Shown here: positions 25,052-34,300 of the stretch, in pieces
Layout of the letters: every line of letters starts with the position of its first letter
Numbering within the stretch: position 1 is the first letter of the stretch
Source: an uncultured Prevotellaceae bacterium
GTDB taxonomy: Bacteria > Bacteroidota > Bacteroidia > Bacteroidales > Muribaculaceae
Direction: 5' to 3'
Length of the DNA stretch: 35,931 nt
NCBI GenBank assembly: GCA_900314215.1
Contig: OMUK01000065.1
Coordinates: 1-35,931, forward strand
The notes under the pieces: generated by a model
What the model was told of the DNA's origin: nothing
What the model saw: only the letters and a program-made list of their open reading frames with translations
The model's database searches: none
Position numbers and translations under genes: made by a program

Positions 25052-27493
25052 ATGAAACGCTTGATTACCGCACTGGCCTTAGGGGCCTCCATAGCCTTGC
25101 CCACGTGGGCGGGCATCACGATAGGGTCGACGACGTATTCGGCCGACACGCTGTTTCGTCGCCAGATAGGCCCTGGCATCGTCAACACCATCATTCGCAT
25201 TCCCGATTATCCGCTCAATGTGTACCTGCTCGAGGCCGACATGAGCAATCCCTACAACCACGTGGAGACCACGGTGGGGCAGGGTAAACTGGGCAGTCTG
25301 GAATTGCTCACTAGTGCCTCGAAGCGACTAACTACCAGCACGAAGCGGGTGCTGGCTGGCTGCAATGCCAACTTCTGGTGCGTGAGTTCGCAGAGCGATG
25401 CGGCCTACATGCTGGGCACCCCCTATGGCGCTGTGGTGAGAAACGATACCACCTATGTCAACACCAACAATGTGAACGACACCTGGGACGGCGGCCCCTC
25501 GCGCACGGGCGGCGCGGCCATCGACCACAACAAGCAACTCTTTCTGGGCCACTTCACTTGGAAGGCCACAGTCGGTGCCAGCGCGCTCACCTCGACACTG
25601 AGCATCAACAAGGTGAACCGTCGCAACCTGGCCAGTGAGATGTGCTTGTGGAATGCCGCCTATGGGCGAACCCGGGAGTTTGAGGACAATTGGGTGTCGG
25701 GCGACAAGCAGGGGACCAACAATGCCGACAACTACTACCTCGACTTCGCTCCAGGCAGCGGTTGGGCTGTGGGCAAGCCCATGACCTTCATCATCAAGAA
25801 GATTGTGAATGATTCCGACCGCCTCACATTGGGCGATTACGCTGCCTGCATCACCGCCACTGGCACGCCGAAGGCCAAGATGCGCAGCCTCGCCGTGGGC
25901 GATACCGTCACCATCAATCAGGGATGGACCACCGCCGAGAGCGACGGCAATGCCACAACTCCCTGGATTGAGAACATGGTGGAGGGCAACGCCCCCGTCA
26001 TGCACCTGGGCCAGCTCACCGAGCGCAACACCGATGAGGCCTACAACTCGCAGGTTTACAGCCGCACGGGTTATGCTACCAATGCCGACGGCAGCCGCCT
26101 CTACATGATAGTCATCGACAAGAGCAAGAGTGCCGCCTATGGCCAGTCGGCAGGATGCTCAACCACGGTGATGTGCCAAATCTTGCAAGACCTCTATCCC
26201 GATGTGAGCGAGGTGGTGAACTTCGACGCCGGTGGCTCGGCTCAGATGCTGGTGGGCGACCGCATCATCAACACCACCACCGAGAGCACTCCGCGCGCAG
26301 TGGCCTCGGGCTGGCTGCTCGAGTCGGTAGCGCCGGCCGACACGGCGATTGCCAGCATCCAGTTTGCCGACGCATCGCTCAAGATGCCCGTTTATGGCAG
26401 CTACACCCCTCAAGTGATAGGCTATAACCAGTATGGCGACATCGTGACCGAGCATGTGAATGGTTTCACCCTGTCGTGCGACACTGCGCTTGGCCGGGCC
26501 CAGGGCCAGCAGTTCACCGCAGGCGGCAATGTGACCCGCGGCGTGCTCACGGCACACTACGCCGGCCTCACGGCAACACTGGTTGTGACCACGCTGGCTG
26601 CCCAGCCCGCCATCGCTGCACGCTCGATTGTGGTCGATGGCAACGAGTGGCCGCTGGCAGTGACGGCGACCGTGGGCAATGTGACCTACAACTACGATGC
26701 CTCGCAACTGGATTGGGAAGTTGAGGATGCCACGGTGGCCAGTGCGACTGGCGGCAAAATCAAGGGATTGAAGCGTGGCGGCTCCACTCGGCTGTTTTGC
26801 CGCATTGGCGAGTTTACCGACACGGCTGCGGTCACGGTTGAAATGAGCGACAGTGCCTATCTGCACCAGGATTTCACAGGGTGGACGATGAAAGGCTCGG
26901 GCGCAAAATCTTTCTCGCTTTCGGCCGGTGGCACCCTGAGTTACACTTACTCCAGCTCACGCTCGCCCTACATCAGGATGCTCAAGGACATCACCTTCTA
27001 TAGCCTGCCCGACACGATAGGCCTCACCTTCACCAGCAGTGTGCCGCTCGACTATGTGCAAATCGACGTGCGCAACGCCTCAACCACGTCGGCCCACTAC
27101 CAGAAGATGGACAACGGCGGTGCCGGCTTTGAGGCAGGCAAATCCTATACCATTACGGTAGATTACGACGACCTGGGCGGCCGTGGCAACCTGAGCACCT
27201 ATCCCATAAGCATCAATGAGTTGCGCTTTGGCATCGACAAGGCCGGCGCCACTGCCGGCTCTCAAGCGCTCGAGATTAACGATTTCTATGGCCACTACGC
27301 CTTGCCCCGCAGTGGCTTGCGCGGCGACGTGAATGGCGACCAGGTGGTGAACTCAAGCGACACCACCGCCCTCATCAACCGCATACTGGGCACCGCCAGC
27401 TACAGCGATAGCGTGTGCGACCTCAACAGCGACGGCCTGGTGAACGTGGGCGACGTGAGCACCCTCTTGAGCATCATCATGGGGCTCGAGTGA
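25052..27493 (+). CDS. Secreted phosphodiester glycosidase (NAGPA/DUF2233-type) with C-terminal dockerin-like domain
   Basis: An 813-residue exported protein. Start at 25052 (MKRLITALALGASIALPTWA) gives a clear signal peptide. The NAGPA-like domain (~30-430) has the family hallmarks: NANFWCVSSQSD near residue 108, a GGAA segment near 158, DGSRLYMIVIDKS near 350 and NFDAGGSAQM at 390-399 followed by RAVASGWLLES. Relatives remove sugars from phosphodiesters, as the mammalian uncovering enzyme does for GlcNAc-1-P. Ig-like modules (~440-620), a lectin-like beta domain (~620-750) and two dockerin type I repeats (~758-813: RGDVNGDQVVNSSDTTALIN and CDLNSDGLVNVGDVSTLLS) follow. There is no T9SS-like tail. 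Probably acts on host or microbial glycans outside the cell. It converges with the adhesin-like gene at a shared terminator. Confidence 0.82.
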   Translation: MKRLITALALGASIALPTWAGITIGSTTYSADTLFRRQIGPGIVNTIIRIPDYPLNVYLLEADMSNPYNHVETTVGQGKLGSLELLTSASKRLTTSTKRVLAGCNANFWCVSSQSDAAYMLGTPYGAVVRNDTTYVNTNNVNDTWDGGPSRTGGAAIDHNKQLFLGHFTWKATVGASALTSTLSINKVNRRNLASEMCLWNAAYGRTREFEDNWVSGDKQGTNNADNYYLDFAPGSGWAVGKPMTFIIKKIVNDSDRLTLGDYAACITATGTPKAKMRSLAVGDTVTINQGWTTAESDGNATTPWIENMVEGNAPVMHLGQLTERNTDEAYNSQVYSRTGYATNADGSRLYMIVIDKSKSAAYGQSAGCSTTVMCQILQDLYPDVSEVVNFDAGGSAQMLVGDRIINTTTESTPRAVASGWLLESVAPADTAIASIQFADASLKMPVYGSYTPQVIGYNQYGDIVTEHVNGFTLSCDTALGRAQGQQFTAGGNVTRGVLTAHYAGLTATLVVTTLAAQPAIAARSIVVDGNEWPLAVTATVGNVTYNYDASQLDWEVEDATVASATGGKIKGLKRGGSTRLFCRIGEFTDTAAVTVEMSDSAYLHQDFTGWTMKGSGAKSFSLSAGGTLSYTYSSSRSPYIRMLKDITFYSLPDTIGLTFTSSVPLDYVQIDVRNASTTSAHYQKMDNGGAGFEAGKSYTITVDYDDLGGRGNLSTYPISINELRFGIDKAGATAGSQALEINDFYGHYALPRSGLRGDVNGDQVVNSSDTTALINRILGTASYSDSVCDLNSDGLVNVGDVSTLLSIIMGLE

Positions 27494-27523
27494 TTCCCGT
27501 TTAAGTGAAATTGTAAATAAGAA

Positions 27524-27559
27524 AAAGAGGCTGTGCCGGTAAAATGGCACAGCCTCTTT
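27524..27559. terminator. Bidirectional terminator between convergent genes
   Basis: A perfect 14-bp stem (27524-27537 with 27546-27559) with an 8-nt loop, A-rich on one flank and T-rich on the other. It is placed to stop both the glycosidase gene (plus) and the adhesin-like gene (minus). Confidence 0.92.
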
Positions 27560-27620
27560 GATTTTCAGCTATTTGCTTGCCTTTGGCACGGCCACAAGGG
27601 CCGCACCCTGCTGGTGGCAA

Positions 27621-30600
27621 TCACTTGAGCAACTTGGTGCTGGATTGACTGCCGTCGGTGTAGGTGGTGACCACGATGTTGATGCCGCTGAATGGGGTAG
27701 CGCTTTCCATGCCAGCCACATTGTAGTAACGCACTTGCTTCACTTGCTTGCCGGCCAGCACGGTGCTCACGCCCGTCTGCTCCACATAGTCGATGCTCAC
27801 TTGCTTGAGCTTGAGCTCATAGGCCTTAGTGGCCTCTTGAGCGCTCGAGCGCAGACCGAAGTAGTAGCCACCGGTGGCAGGAACCGTAAACTGATACTCG
27901 CCGCCCGTGTACTGGGTAGCGTCGCCCTCGGCACGGCTTGTGGTGTCGCTGGGCAGGAATTGAGCCACCTTCACCATCTGGTCTTGGTCGTTGACGGTGC
28001 CCATGTAGAGTGCCAGACCCACAGTGTCGGCCGTGCTGGTGGCATTGTAGAGGGCCGAAACCTTCACAATCTTGCCGCCCTCGAGATAGAACTTGGGCGA
28101 TTGCAGCAGGCCCTCATCCTCGGGCGACTGGGCGTAGTAGTTGCTCACGTTCATGTCGTAGTAGCTCTCGGTGCTGTCGTTCACCACTTTCCACTTGCTG
28201 TAGTTGGGGTAGTAGATGTACCAGTCGCTGGCCTTGTTGGCAAAGTCGCTCGTGTAAGGCAGCGCGGCGCCTTGGCTGACCGGGTCGATGGCTATCTCGT
28301 CGATATAGATGTTGCCATAGTTCGACGGGCTGTTGCTGTAGAAGCCCAGGTAGTACTTGCCATCGGCGGGCACGTTGAGGCGGTAGATATACTTCTTGTA
28401 GTGGTGGCGGCCCACGGTGAAGCTGTCGAGTTGCAGCACGGTCTCGGTCATCGAGTCGGGACTGGCAGCGGTGCCTATCATCACCTTGAGGTTTTGAGCA
28501 TACTTGGGAGTGTCCCAGTTGATATAGGTGCGGTAGAAGAACGACAGGTCGTAGGTGCCCTTAGGTATCTCGATGCAGTCGCTGAAGGCCCAGTCGTCGG
28601 TATCAGAGCCCGAGGTGTTGGTGTGAGCCAGCACGCCGCGGCCGTTGTAGGCCTGGAAGGTGGTGCCGCATATCCACTTCTGGGTGGTGCCGTCGGTATT
28701 CACTGTGTAGCGGCCGGCATAGTCGATGCTGCTGTCGTCGAAGGTGCAGCGGTAGGGCACTGTGGCGTTGGCATAGTGGGTGAGGCTCTCGCCGTAGATC
28801 ATGTCGTTTTGCTGGTCGTCGCCCACCACGGTGGCGATGGCGCCAATGAGCGTGTAGGTCGAGTCGGGAGTCGAGATGTCGAAGGGCTTCTCAAAGGTGT
28901 AGTAGAGCGTGTCGCCCGGTGCAACCGAGGCTGCGACCACAGCACTGTCGGCCCACTGGTAGTTCACGGCATATTTCACCTTGATGTTGCTCTGTGCCGT
29001 CATGCCATAGTTGATGTAGCTCAGCGTCACCTTGGCATTGGTCTTGTTGAAGCCGCTCTTCTCGCCGCTCCAGGTCACGGCATTCATGCACAGGTCTTCG
29101 CCGGCATCCACGTGGATGTTGTCGAGATACATGGCATTGGTGCCGTCGTTGAGGATGGCGAAGTAGTAGATGCCGGAAGTGGGTATCTCGATGTGCGAGT
29201 AGCTCTCGATCCAGCCCGTGTTGGTCACATCCTTGTTCACGAGCTCGGTCATCTTGCTCACGTCGGGGCTGGTGCCGTAGTAGGCGCGCAGGTGGCCTGC
29301 TCCGCGGCTGCTTGCGTAGTAGAAGGTGAAGCGGGCCTTGCCGGCGGGCATGTTGATGGCCGGCAGCAGCACGTAGTCCTCGGGAGCCGAGCCGGCTGCG
29401 TCGTAGAGGATGCCGTTGTTGCCGCTCATTGTGGCAGCCACCCAGGTGCTGCCGTCGCCATCGGCGTCGACCATGGCATACTTGCTGCTCACGCTGTCGA
29501 GCTTGTCGACAAATGGGAAGCTCACGGCTGCGTAGGTGGTGATTGTGGCCGAGGCGGTGTCGTTATGGGCGTTGTCGTCGGTGGGTGCTTTCACCATCAC
29601 ATTCAACTTGTAGCTGCCCTCGGCGCCGGCCGTGTAGGGCGTGGCAAAGGTGTAGTCGATGCTTTGGCCGGCGGCCAGGGTGCCGTTGTAGGTCTCTTGC
29701 ACCTCGCTGGCTCCATTCACGTTGTACTTAAACACGGGGTTGGCCATGTCGTAGCTCGAGACGTTGGTGAAGCGTGCCTTCACGTCGACTGTGGTGCCCG
29801 TTGCCATCTTGCTGGCCATGGGCGCGAGTATCTTCTCGGCCTTCACGTCGGGCACGTCGGCAACCACACTTATGTTCTTGATATAGAATGCGCCATAGCT
29901 CATGATGCTCTTGAGCGAGGCACGCATCGAGAGCTGGAACGGGCCTTGCGCCACAAAGGTGACCGCGCGTGAAGTGAAGTCGGTGGCCGTTGCGATGGGA
30001 TCTTCGTTCACCACCTCCTGGCCGGCGCCCTTGCCATAGTTGACCCACATGTGGAAATTCTCGTCGGTCGAGGCCTCGTAGTCGAAGCTCACTTTCACCT
30101 TTTGCCCCGCCTTGACATTAAATATGCCCACGCTTGACACGCCACCAAACCAGTTGGTGCCTTTGCCCGAGACATAAAACACACCGGCGCTGGAATTGTA
30201 GCGCCAGCGGCCTGTGTTCGTGAAATTGCTGGTCGCGGTGGCTGCGTCCCACGTGTAGGGGAAATCTTGCAGCGAGGGCAGGGTGAAAATCGACTGCAGC
30301 GTGTCGTTGCCCGCGTTGCTGTCGACGGCCCCTGTGGCGGGGCGGGTGTAGAACTGGACCGTGTCGGTAGTGCCGAGAGCGAGATTCACGTCGGCGCTCA
30401 GGGTCACGGTGTCGAGCGCATTGGCAGCAATGGTCTTGGTGATTAATTCCTCGGCAGCCTTGTTGCCATTCACAATCACGCCAGCGTAAAACTGCGTCAC
30501 GCTGGTTGTGCCCACATTCTTGACAGTGAACGAGGGCTTGGTCACATAGAAGTTGTCGGTGCTGGGCGAGATGGCATTCCACGGCGCGATGTCGATGGTG

Positions 30601-30677
30601 TCGGTCTGAGCCACTGCAACGAGTCCCACGAGTGCCAAGACGGCTGTCAAGATGTGTCTTGAGTAGTTGTGTTTCAT
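27621..30677 (-). CDS. Large secreted adhesin-like protein with T9SS-type C-terminal tail
   Basis: A 1018-residue protein with signal peptide MKHNYSRHILTAVLALVGLVAVAQ. It alternates CARDB-like modules (for example PSFTVKNVGTTSVTQFYAG near 47, VDVKARFTNVSSYDMANPVF near 290 and KVTLSYINYGM near 555) with beta-sandwich modules like the choice-of-anchor J/cleaved-adhesin family (~135-275, ~395-540, ~670-815, ~825-965). No catalytic motif was recognised. The last ~40 residues (RYYNVAGM, then TP-x2-GINIVVTTYTDG and terminal Lys) resemble both T9SS sorting ends and the tail of the exported flavodoxin in this window. Probably a cell-surface adhesin or scaffold delivered by the PorU/PorV system. Monocistronic, with an AT-rich leader of about 100 nt and a shared terminator. 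Confidence 0.78.
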   Translation of the reverse strand: MKHNYSRHILTAVLALVGLVAVAQTDTIDIAPWNAISPSTDNFYVTKPSFTVKNVGTTSVTQFYAGVIVNGNKAAEELITKTIAANALDTVTLSADVNLALGTTDTVQFYTRPATGAVDSNAGNDTLQSIFTLPSLQDFPYTWDAATATSNFTNTGRWRYNSSAGVFYVSGKGTNWFGGVSSVGIFNVKAGQKVKVSFDYEASTDENFHMWVNYGKGAGQEVVNEDPIATATDFTSRAVTFVAQGPFQLSMRASLKSIMSYGAFYIKNISVVADVPDVKAEKILAPMASKMATGTTVDVKARFTNVSSYDMANPVFKYNVNGASEVQETYNGTLAAGQSIDYTFATPYTAGAEGSYKLNVMVKAPTDDNAHNDTASATITTYAAVSFPFVDKLDSVSSKYAMVDADGDGSTWVAATMSGNNGILYDAAGSAPEDYVLLPAINMPAGKARFTFYYASSRGAGHLRAYYGTSPDVSKMTELVNKDVTNTGWIESYSHIEIPTSGIYYFAILNDGTNAMYLDNIHVDAGEDLCMNAVTWSGEKSGFNKTNAKVTLSYINYGMTAQSNIKVKYAVNYQWADSAVVAASVAPGDTLYYTFEKPFDISTPDSTYTLIGAIATVVGDDQQNDMIYGESLTHYANATVPYRCTFDDSSIDYAGRYTVNTDGTTQKWICGTTFQAYNGRGVLAHTNTSGSDTDDWAFSDCIEIPKGTYDLSFFYRTYINWDTPKYAQNLKVMIGTAASPDSMTETVLQLDSFTVGRHHYKKYIYRLNVPADGKYYLGFYSNSPSNYGNIYIDEIAIDPVSQGAALPYTSDFANKASDWYIYYPNYSKWKVVNDSTESYYDMNVSNYYAQSPEDEGLLQSPKFYLEGGKIVKVSALYNATSTADTVGLALYMGTVNDQDQMVKVAQFLPSDTTSRAEGDATQYTGGEYQFTVPATGGYYFGLRSSAQEATKAYELKLKQVSIDYVEQTGVSTVLAGKQVKQVRYYNVAGMESATPFSGINIVVTTYTDGSQSSTKLLK

Positions 30678-30787
30678 TACAATGAAATTTTTAAAAAACT
30701 GTTATTATAGATGTTGATTGATATTTTTTTCTTCTTCTAAGACAATCAAGAAATTGATAATTACAACTTATTCAAAGTTTTCAGTCA

Positions 30788-30795
30788 CAAAATTA
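30788..30795 (-). promoter_or_regulatory. Candidate -7 element for the adhesin-like gene
   Basis: TAATTTTG on the minus strand (30795-30788). The nearest TTG (30822-30820) is 24 nt upstream, longer than usual. It would give a leader of about 105 nt. Confidence 0.45.
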
Positions 30796-30945
30796 AAACT
30801 TTATTTTCTTATTTGAAAACAATTTTCAAGTTATTCAGTTGTTCTTTTTGATTAAAAAAGACGTGATAATGGCATGAAGCGAGAAGATTGCAGGTTGTGA
30901 AAAGTTAGTGGCGGGTGTATGGCCGATTTTTGGAAAATTATCATT

Positions 30946-30953
30946 AACTTTGT
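30946..30953 (+). promoter_or_regulatory. -7 element for the SUI1-like gene
   Basis: TAACTTTG at 30946-30953, 34 nt before the start codon. No TTTG/TTG was found at the proper -33 distance (a TTTG at 30930-30933 is too close). Confidence 0.5.
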
Positions 30954-30987
30954 GAGGATATAAAAAATAAATCACACATTTCTATAT

Positions 30988-31347
30988 ATGGAAGACTGGA
31001 AAGCCAAACTGGGAGCGGCATTCAATGTGCAGGTGCCCAGCGACGAGAAAATCAAGCAAGCGCAGCAGGAGCAGGAGAGCAAGCCCACGGGCGACGCCCT
31101 TGCCCAGCAGGGCAAGGATGTGGTGAATGTGCTGCTCGACAAGAAGGGCCGCCACGGCAAGCAGGCAACGCTCATCACCGAGCTGCACTGCGGCGACGAG
31201 GCGCTCAAGGAGCTGGCCGCTGCCCTCAAGAAGCACTGCGGCACAGGCGGCTCGGCACGAGGCGGCGAGATATTGATACAGGGCGACCGGCGCCAGCAAG
31301 TGCTCGACTACCTCAAGCAGCAAGGCTTCAAGGCCAGAATAATATGA
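30988..31347 (+). CDS. Translation initiation factor SUI1/eIF1-like (YciH family)
   Basis: A 119-residue bacterial homologue of eIF1. The charged N-terminal tail (~1-40) leads into the SUI1 fold: KKGRHGKQATLITELHCGDE (~51-70), KELAAALKKHCGTGGSA (~75-91), and GEILIQGDRRQQVLDYLKQQG (~95-116). Family proteins bind the small subunit and influence start-codon fidelity in archaea and eukaryotes; the role in bacteria is poorly defined. Normal length for Bacteroidetes members. It lies 50 nt upstream of the helicase-nuclease gene, but a run of nine T in that gap may reduce readthrough. Confidence 0.9.
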   Translation: MEDWKAKLGAAFNVQVPSDEKIKQAQQEQESKPTGDALAQQGKDVVNVLLDKKGRHGKQATLITELHCGDEALKELAAALKKHCGTGGSARGGEILIQGDRRQQVLDYLKQQGFKARII

Positions 31348-31397
31348 GCTAAAGCTATTTTTTTTTACACATTATAAATCAATTAATAAAAATAATC

Positions 31398-34300
31398 ATG
31401 AACACGCATCAACACAATCTACACGTCATCACCGCCTCGGCTGGTTCGGGCAAGACCTACAATCTGGCCAAGAGCTACATCGAGCAACTGCTGTGGGCCC
31501 GCAACCCCGAAACGGGTGAGACGCGGTTGCGCGACGCCAAGGAGCGCAACTACCATGAGCACATGCTGGCCATCACGTTTACCAACAAAGCCACCGATGA
31601 GATGAAGCAGCGCATCGTGGGTGAGCTCTACAACCTGGCCCAGGGCCAAGGCAGCTATCTCGACGACTTCATCAAAACCTATGGCAACAGCAAGCCCGAC
31701 ATTCAAGCCGCCGCCCAAAGGGCTCTCGCCGATGTGATGCACGGCTACTCAAAATTCAACGTGAGCACCATCGACTCGTTTTTCCAAAATGTGGTGCGCA
31801 CCTTTGCCCACGAGCTGAATTGCGACTACAACTATGAGCTGCAGCTCGACGACAAGTTTGCCACCAACCAAGCCGTGCTCAGCTTCAAGCACGACCTGGG
31901 TACCCCGCAGAGCAAGGGCACGCAGATTGACCAGTGGGTGAAGGAATTTATCAAAGACCAGACCATCAAAAAAGGAAACTGGAATTTCTACAGCAGCAAC
32001 GACCGCGACGGCATCTCTCGATTTGCCCAGGTCATCAACAAGGAGAAGTTCCGCAACCATCATCAGGAGATCAGGGACTATCTCAATGGCCATGCCGGCA
32101 AGGCAGGGCTGAGCCCCATCAACAAGTTTATCAAGGCGGTGGCCAGCAAGCGCATCCCCTACGACAAGACTTGCGCGAGCATAAGCACCGACCTGACCGA
32201 CTTCTTCAACAAGTATGGATTTACCATCGACGAGCGGGAAGTCAAGAAAAACTCGATTGTGTATACCAAGCTGCTGCGCAACATTGAGCCCACAAGCGAC
32301 AACATCGTGTCGCTCAAGCACTACACCCTGCAGGGCAACGTGTTTAAGGCCAAAACCCAGGGTGCAAAGATGGCTCCTGACCATGAGGAGGAGTTCCACG
32401 GCATCATCATGAAATATCTCGAGGCCATCGTCATGAAGAAGGAGCTCGACTCGCTGCTCGACAACATATGGCAGCTGGGCTTGCTCGGCGCCATCGACAA
32501 GCGGCTTGAGGAGATGAACCAGGAGAACGAGACCATACTGATTGCCGACACCAATGAGCTCGTGTCGAAGGTGCTCAAGAGCGACGTCCCCTTTGTGTAT
32601 GAGCGCATAGGCACGTGGTTCAACAACTTCATGATCGATGAGTTTCAGGACACCAACCGCAAGCAATATGAGAACTTCAAGCCGCTGCTCGACAACAGCT
32701 TGAGCACGGGTCACAGCAACCTCGTGATAGGCGACGTGAAGCAAAGCATATACCGATTCCGCGACAGCGACCCCGACATCTTGGCTAAGTTGCTGCCCGA
32801 CTACTTCAAGGCCTACTACAATCCGCAAAGCCTCGACACCAACTACCGCAGCTTTGAGCGCGTGGTGACGTTCAACAACAGCTTCTTCAAAGCCCTGCTC
32901 AAGAGATACGCCGACGAGCACCCTGAATTTGAGAAACTGCAGGTCACCTACAGCAATCTCGAGCAGAAGGTGCAAGACCGGTTCAAGAAGCAAGAGCCGA
33001 AGGGCTATGTGAAAATCAACTTTATTTATACCGAAAAAGACAGCGAGTCAACGCCGCACCGCAGCGACGAGCAAGGCACCAAGCTCAACGACCTCGACCA
33101 GGTGCTCAACGGCCTGCCCCAGTATATCCTTGACTTGAAGAGGAAGCATGGCTTTGATTTTAAAGACATTCTGATCCTGGTCAACACCAACAAGGAGGGC
33201 AACATGGTGGTTGAGCGATTTCTCAGCTACAATGCCACCTGCCTGGATGTGGCCGACCGCATCGACCTGATGTCGAACGAGTCGCTCTTGCTCAAGAACA
33301 GCCCTGCCGTGCGCTTGATCATGAGTGTGCTGCGATTTGTCGACGCCACGCAATACCAGAGCAACGACGAGGATGAGCGCAGCGACGACGCGCCCTTTAA
33401 TCCCGCCGACAAGTCGCCCGAGCAGCTGCTGCTCGAGCAGCGGCTCAGCGACCAGTACCGCTACAAGGTGCTGCACGACTTCGGCAAGAAGCTGGGCGAG
33501 CAAGCATGCGGCGATGTAGACTGCGGAGCGCTGCTGGCACAGTGCTTCAAGGAAAATGAGACCTTGCGCTCAGCCACCATCGATGAGCAAATCGAGCAAT
33601 ACTCCCGCGAGCTGGAATCGCTCATGCCCAAGCGCGACAAGGAGCTCACGACCCTCACGGGCCTGGTCGACAAAATCATCGACGAGTATATCGCCAGCAC
33701 CAATCTCTCGCAAGGCACCGAGACGGCCTTCCTGCTGGCGTTTCAGAACCTGGTGCTCGACTTCTGCTCGCAGCGCAATTGTGGCGGCACCGTGCACGAG
33801 TTTATCAAGTATTGGGACCAGAAGAAAGACAAGGCGGTCGTGCCATCGGGCGACAACGACAACGCCGTGAGAATCATGACGATTCACTCCTCCAAGGGGC
33901 TCGAGGCTCCATGCGTCGTCATCCCCTTTGCCAACTGGGACATGGTGCGTCCCGACCCCGTCACTTGGATTGAAAAGGACCTGTGGCTCAAGGCCGGCCC
34001 CTTCATGGGCATCTGGAAGGACGACCAAGGCAACGACATCGTGCCGCCACTCATCCCCGTCACCAACAGTTTTCTCAAGAACTTGCCTGAATTCAGCGGC
34101 TACTACGACCAGCTTACCCAGGACGACCTCATCGACAAGGTGAACAAGACCTATGTGGCATTTACCCGCGCGGCCCAGCAGCTGCACATCTTTGCCATGG
34201 TGCCCAAGGCCAATACCGACTATGGCCAAGTGGGCCGGTTGCTCTATGAGCTCACCCAGGGCCGCACTGCCACTGAGCAGCCCGCCGTGCCAGGTGCCAT

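Larger units (their letters stand above)
30678..30987. other. AT-rich divergent promoter region
   Basis: About 310 bp between the divergent adhesin-like and SUI1 genes. It holds the two candidate -7 elements listed separately, many A/T runs, and no gene or stable hairpin that I can support. Confidence 0.6.

Noticed and set aside
27558..29972. An 804-codon open frame on the plus strand
   Set aside because: Antisense to the adhesin-like gene and of shadow composition; the minus-strand protein has a signal peptide and recognised modules.
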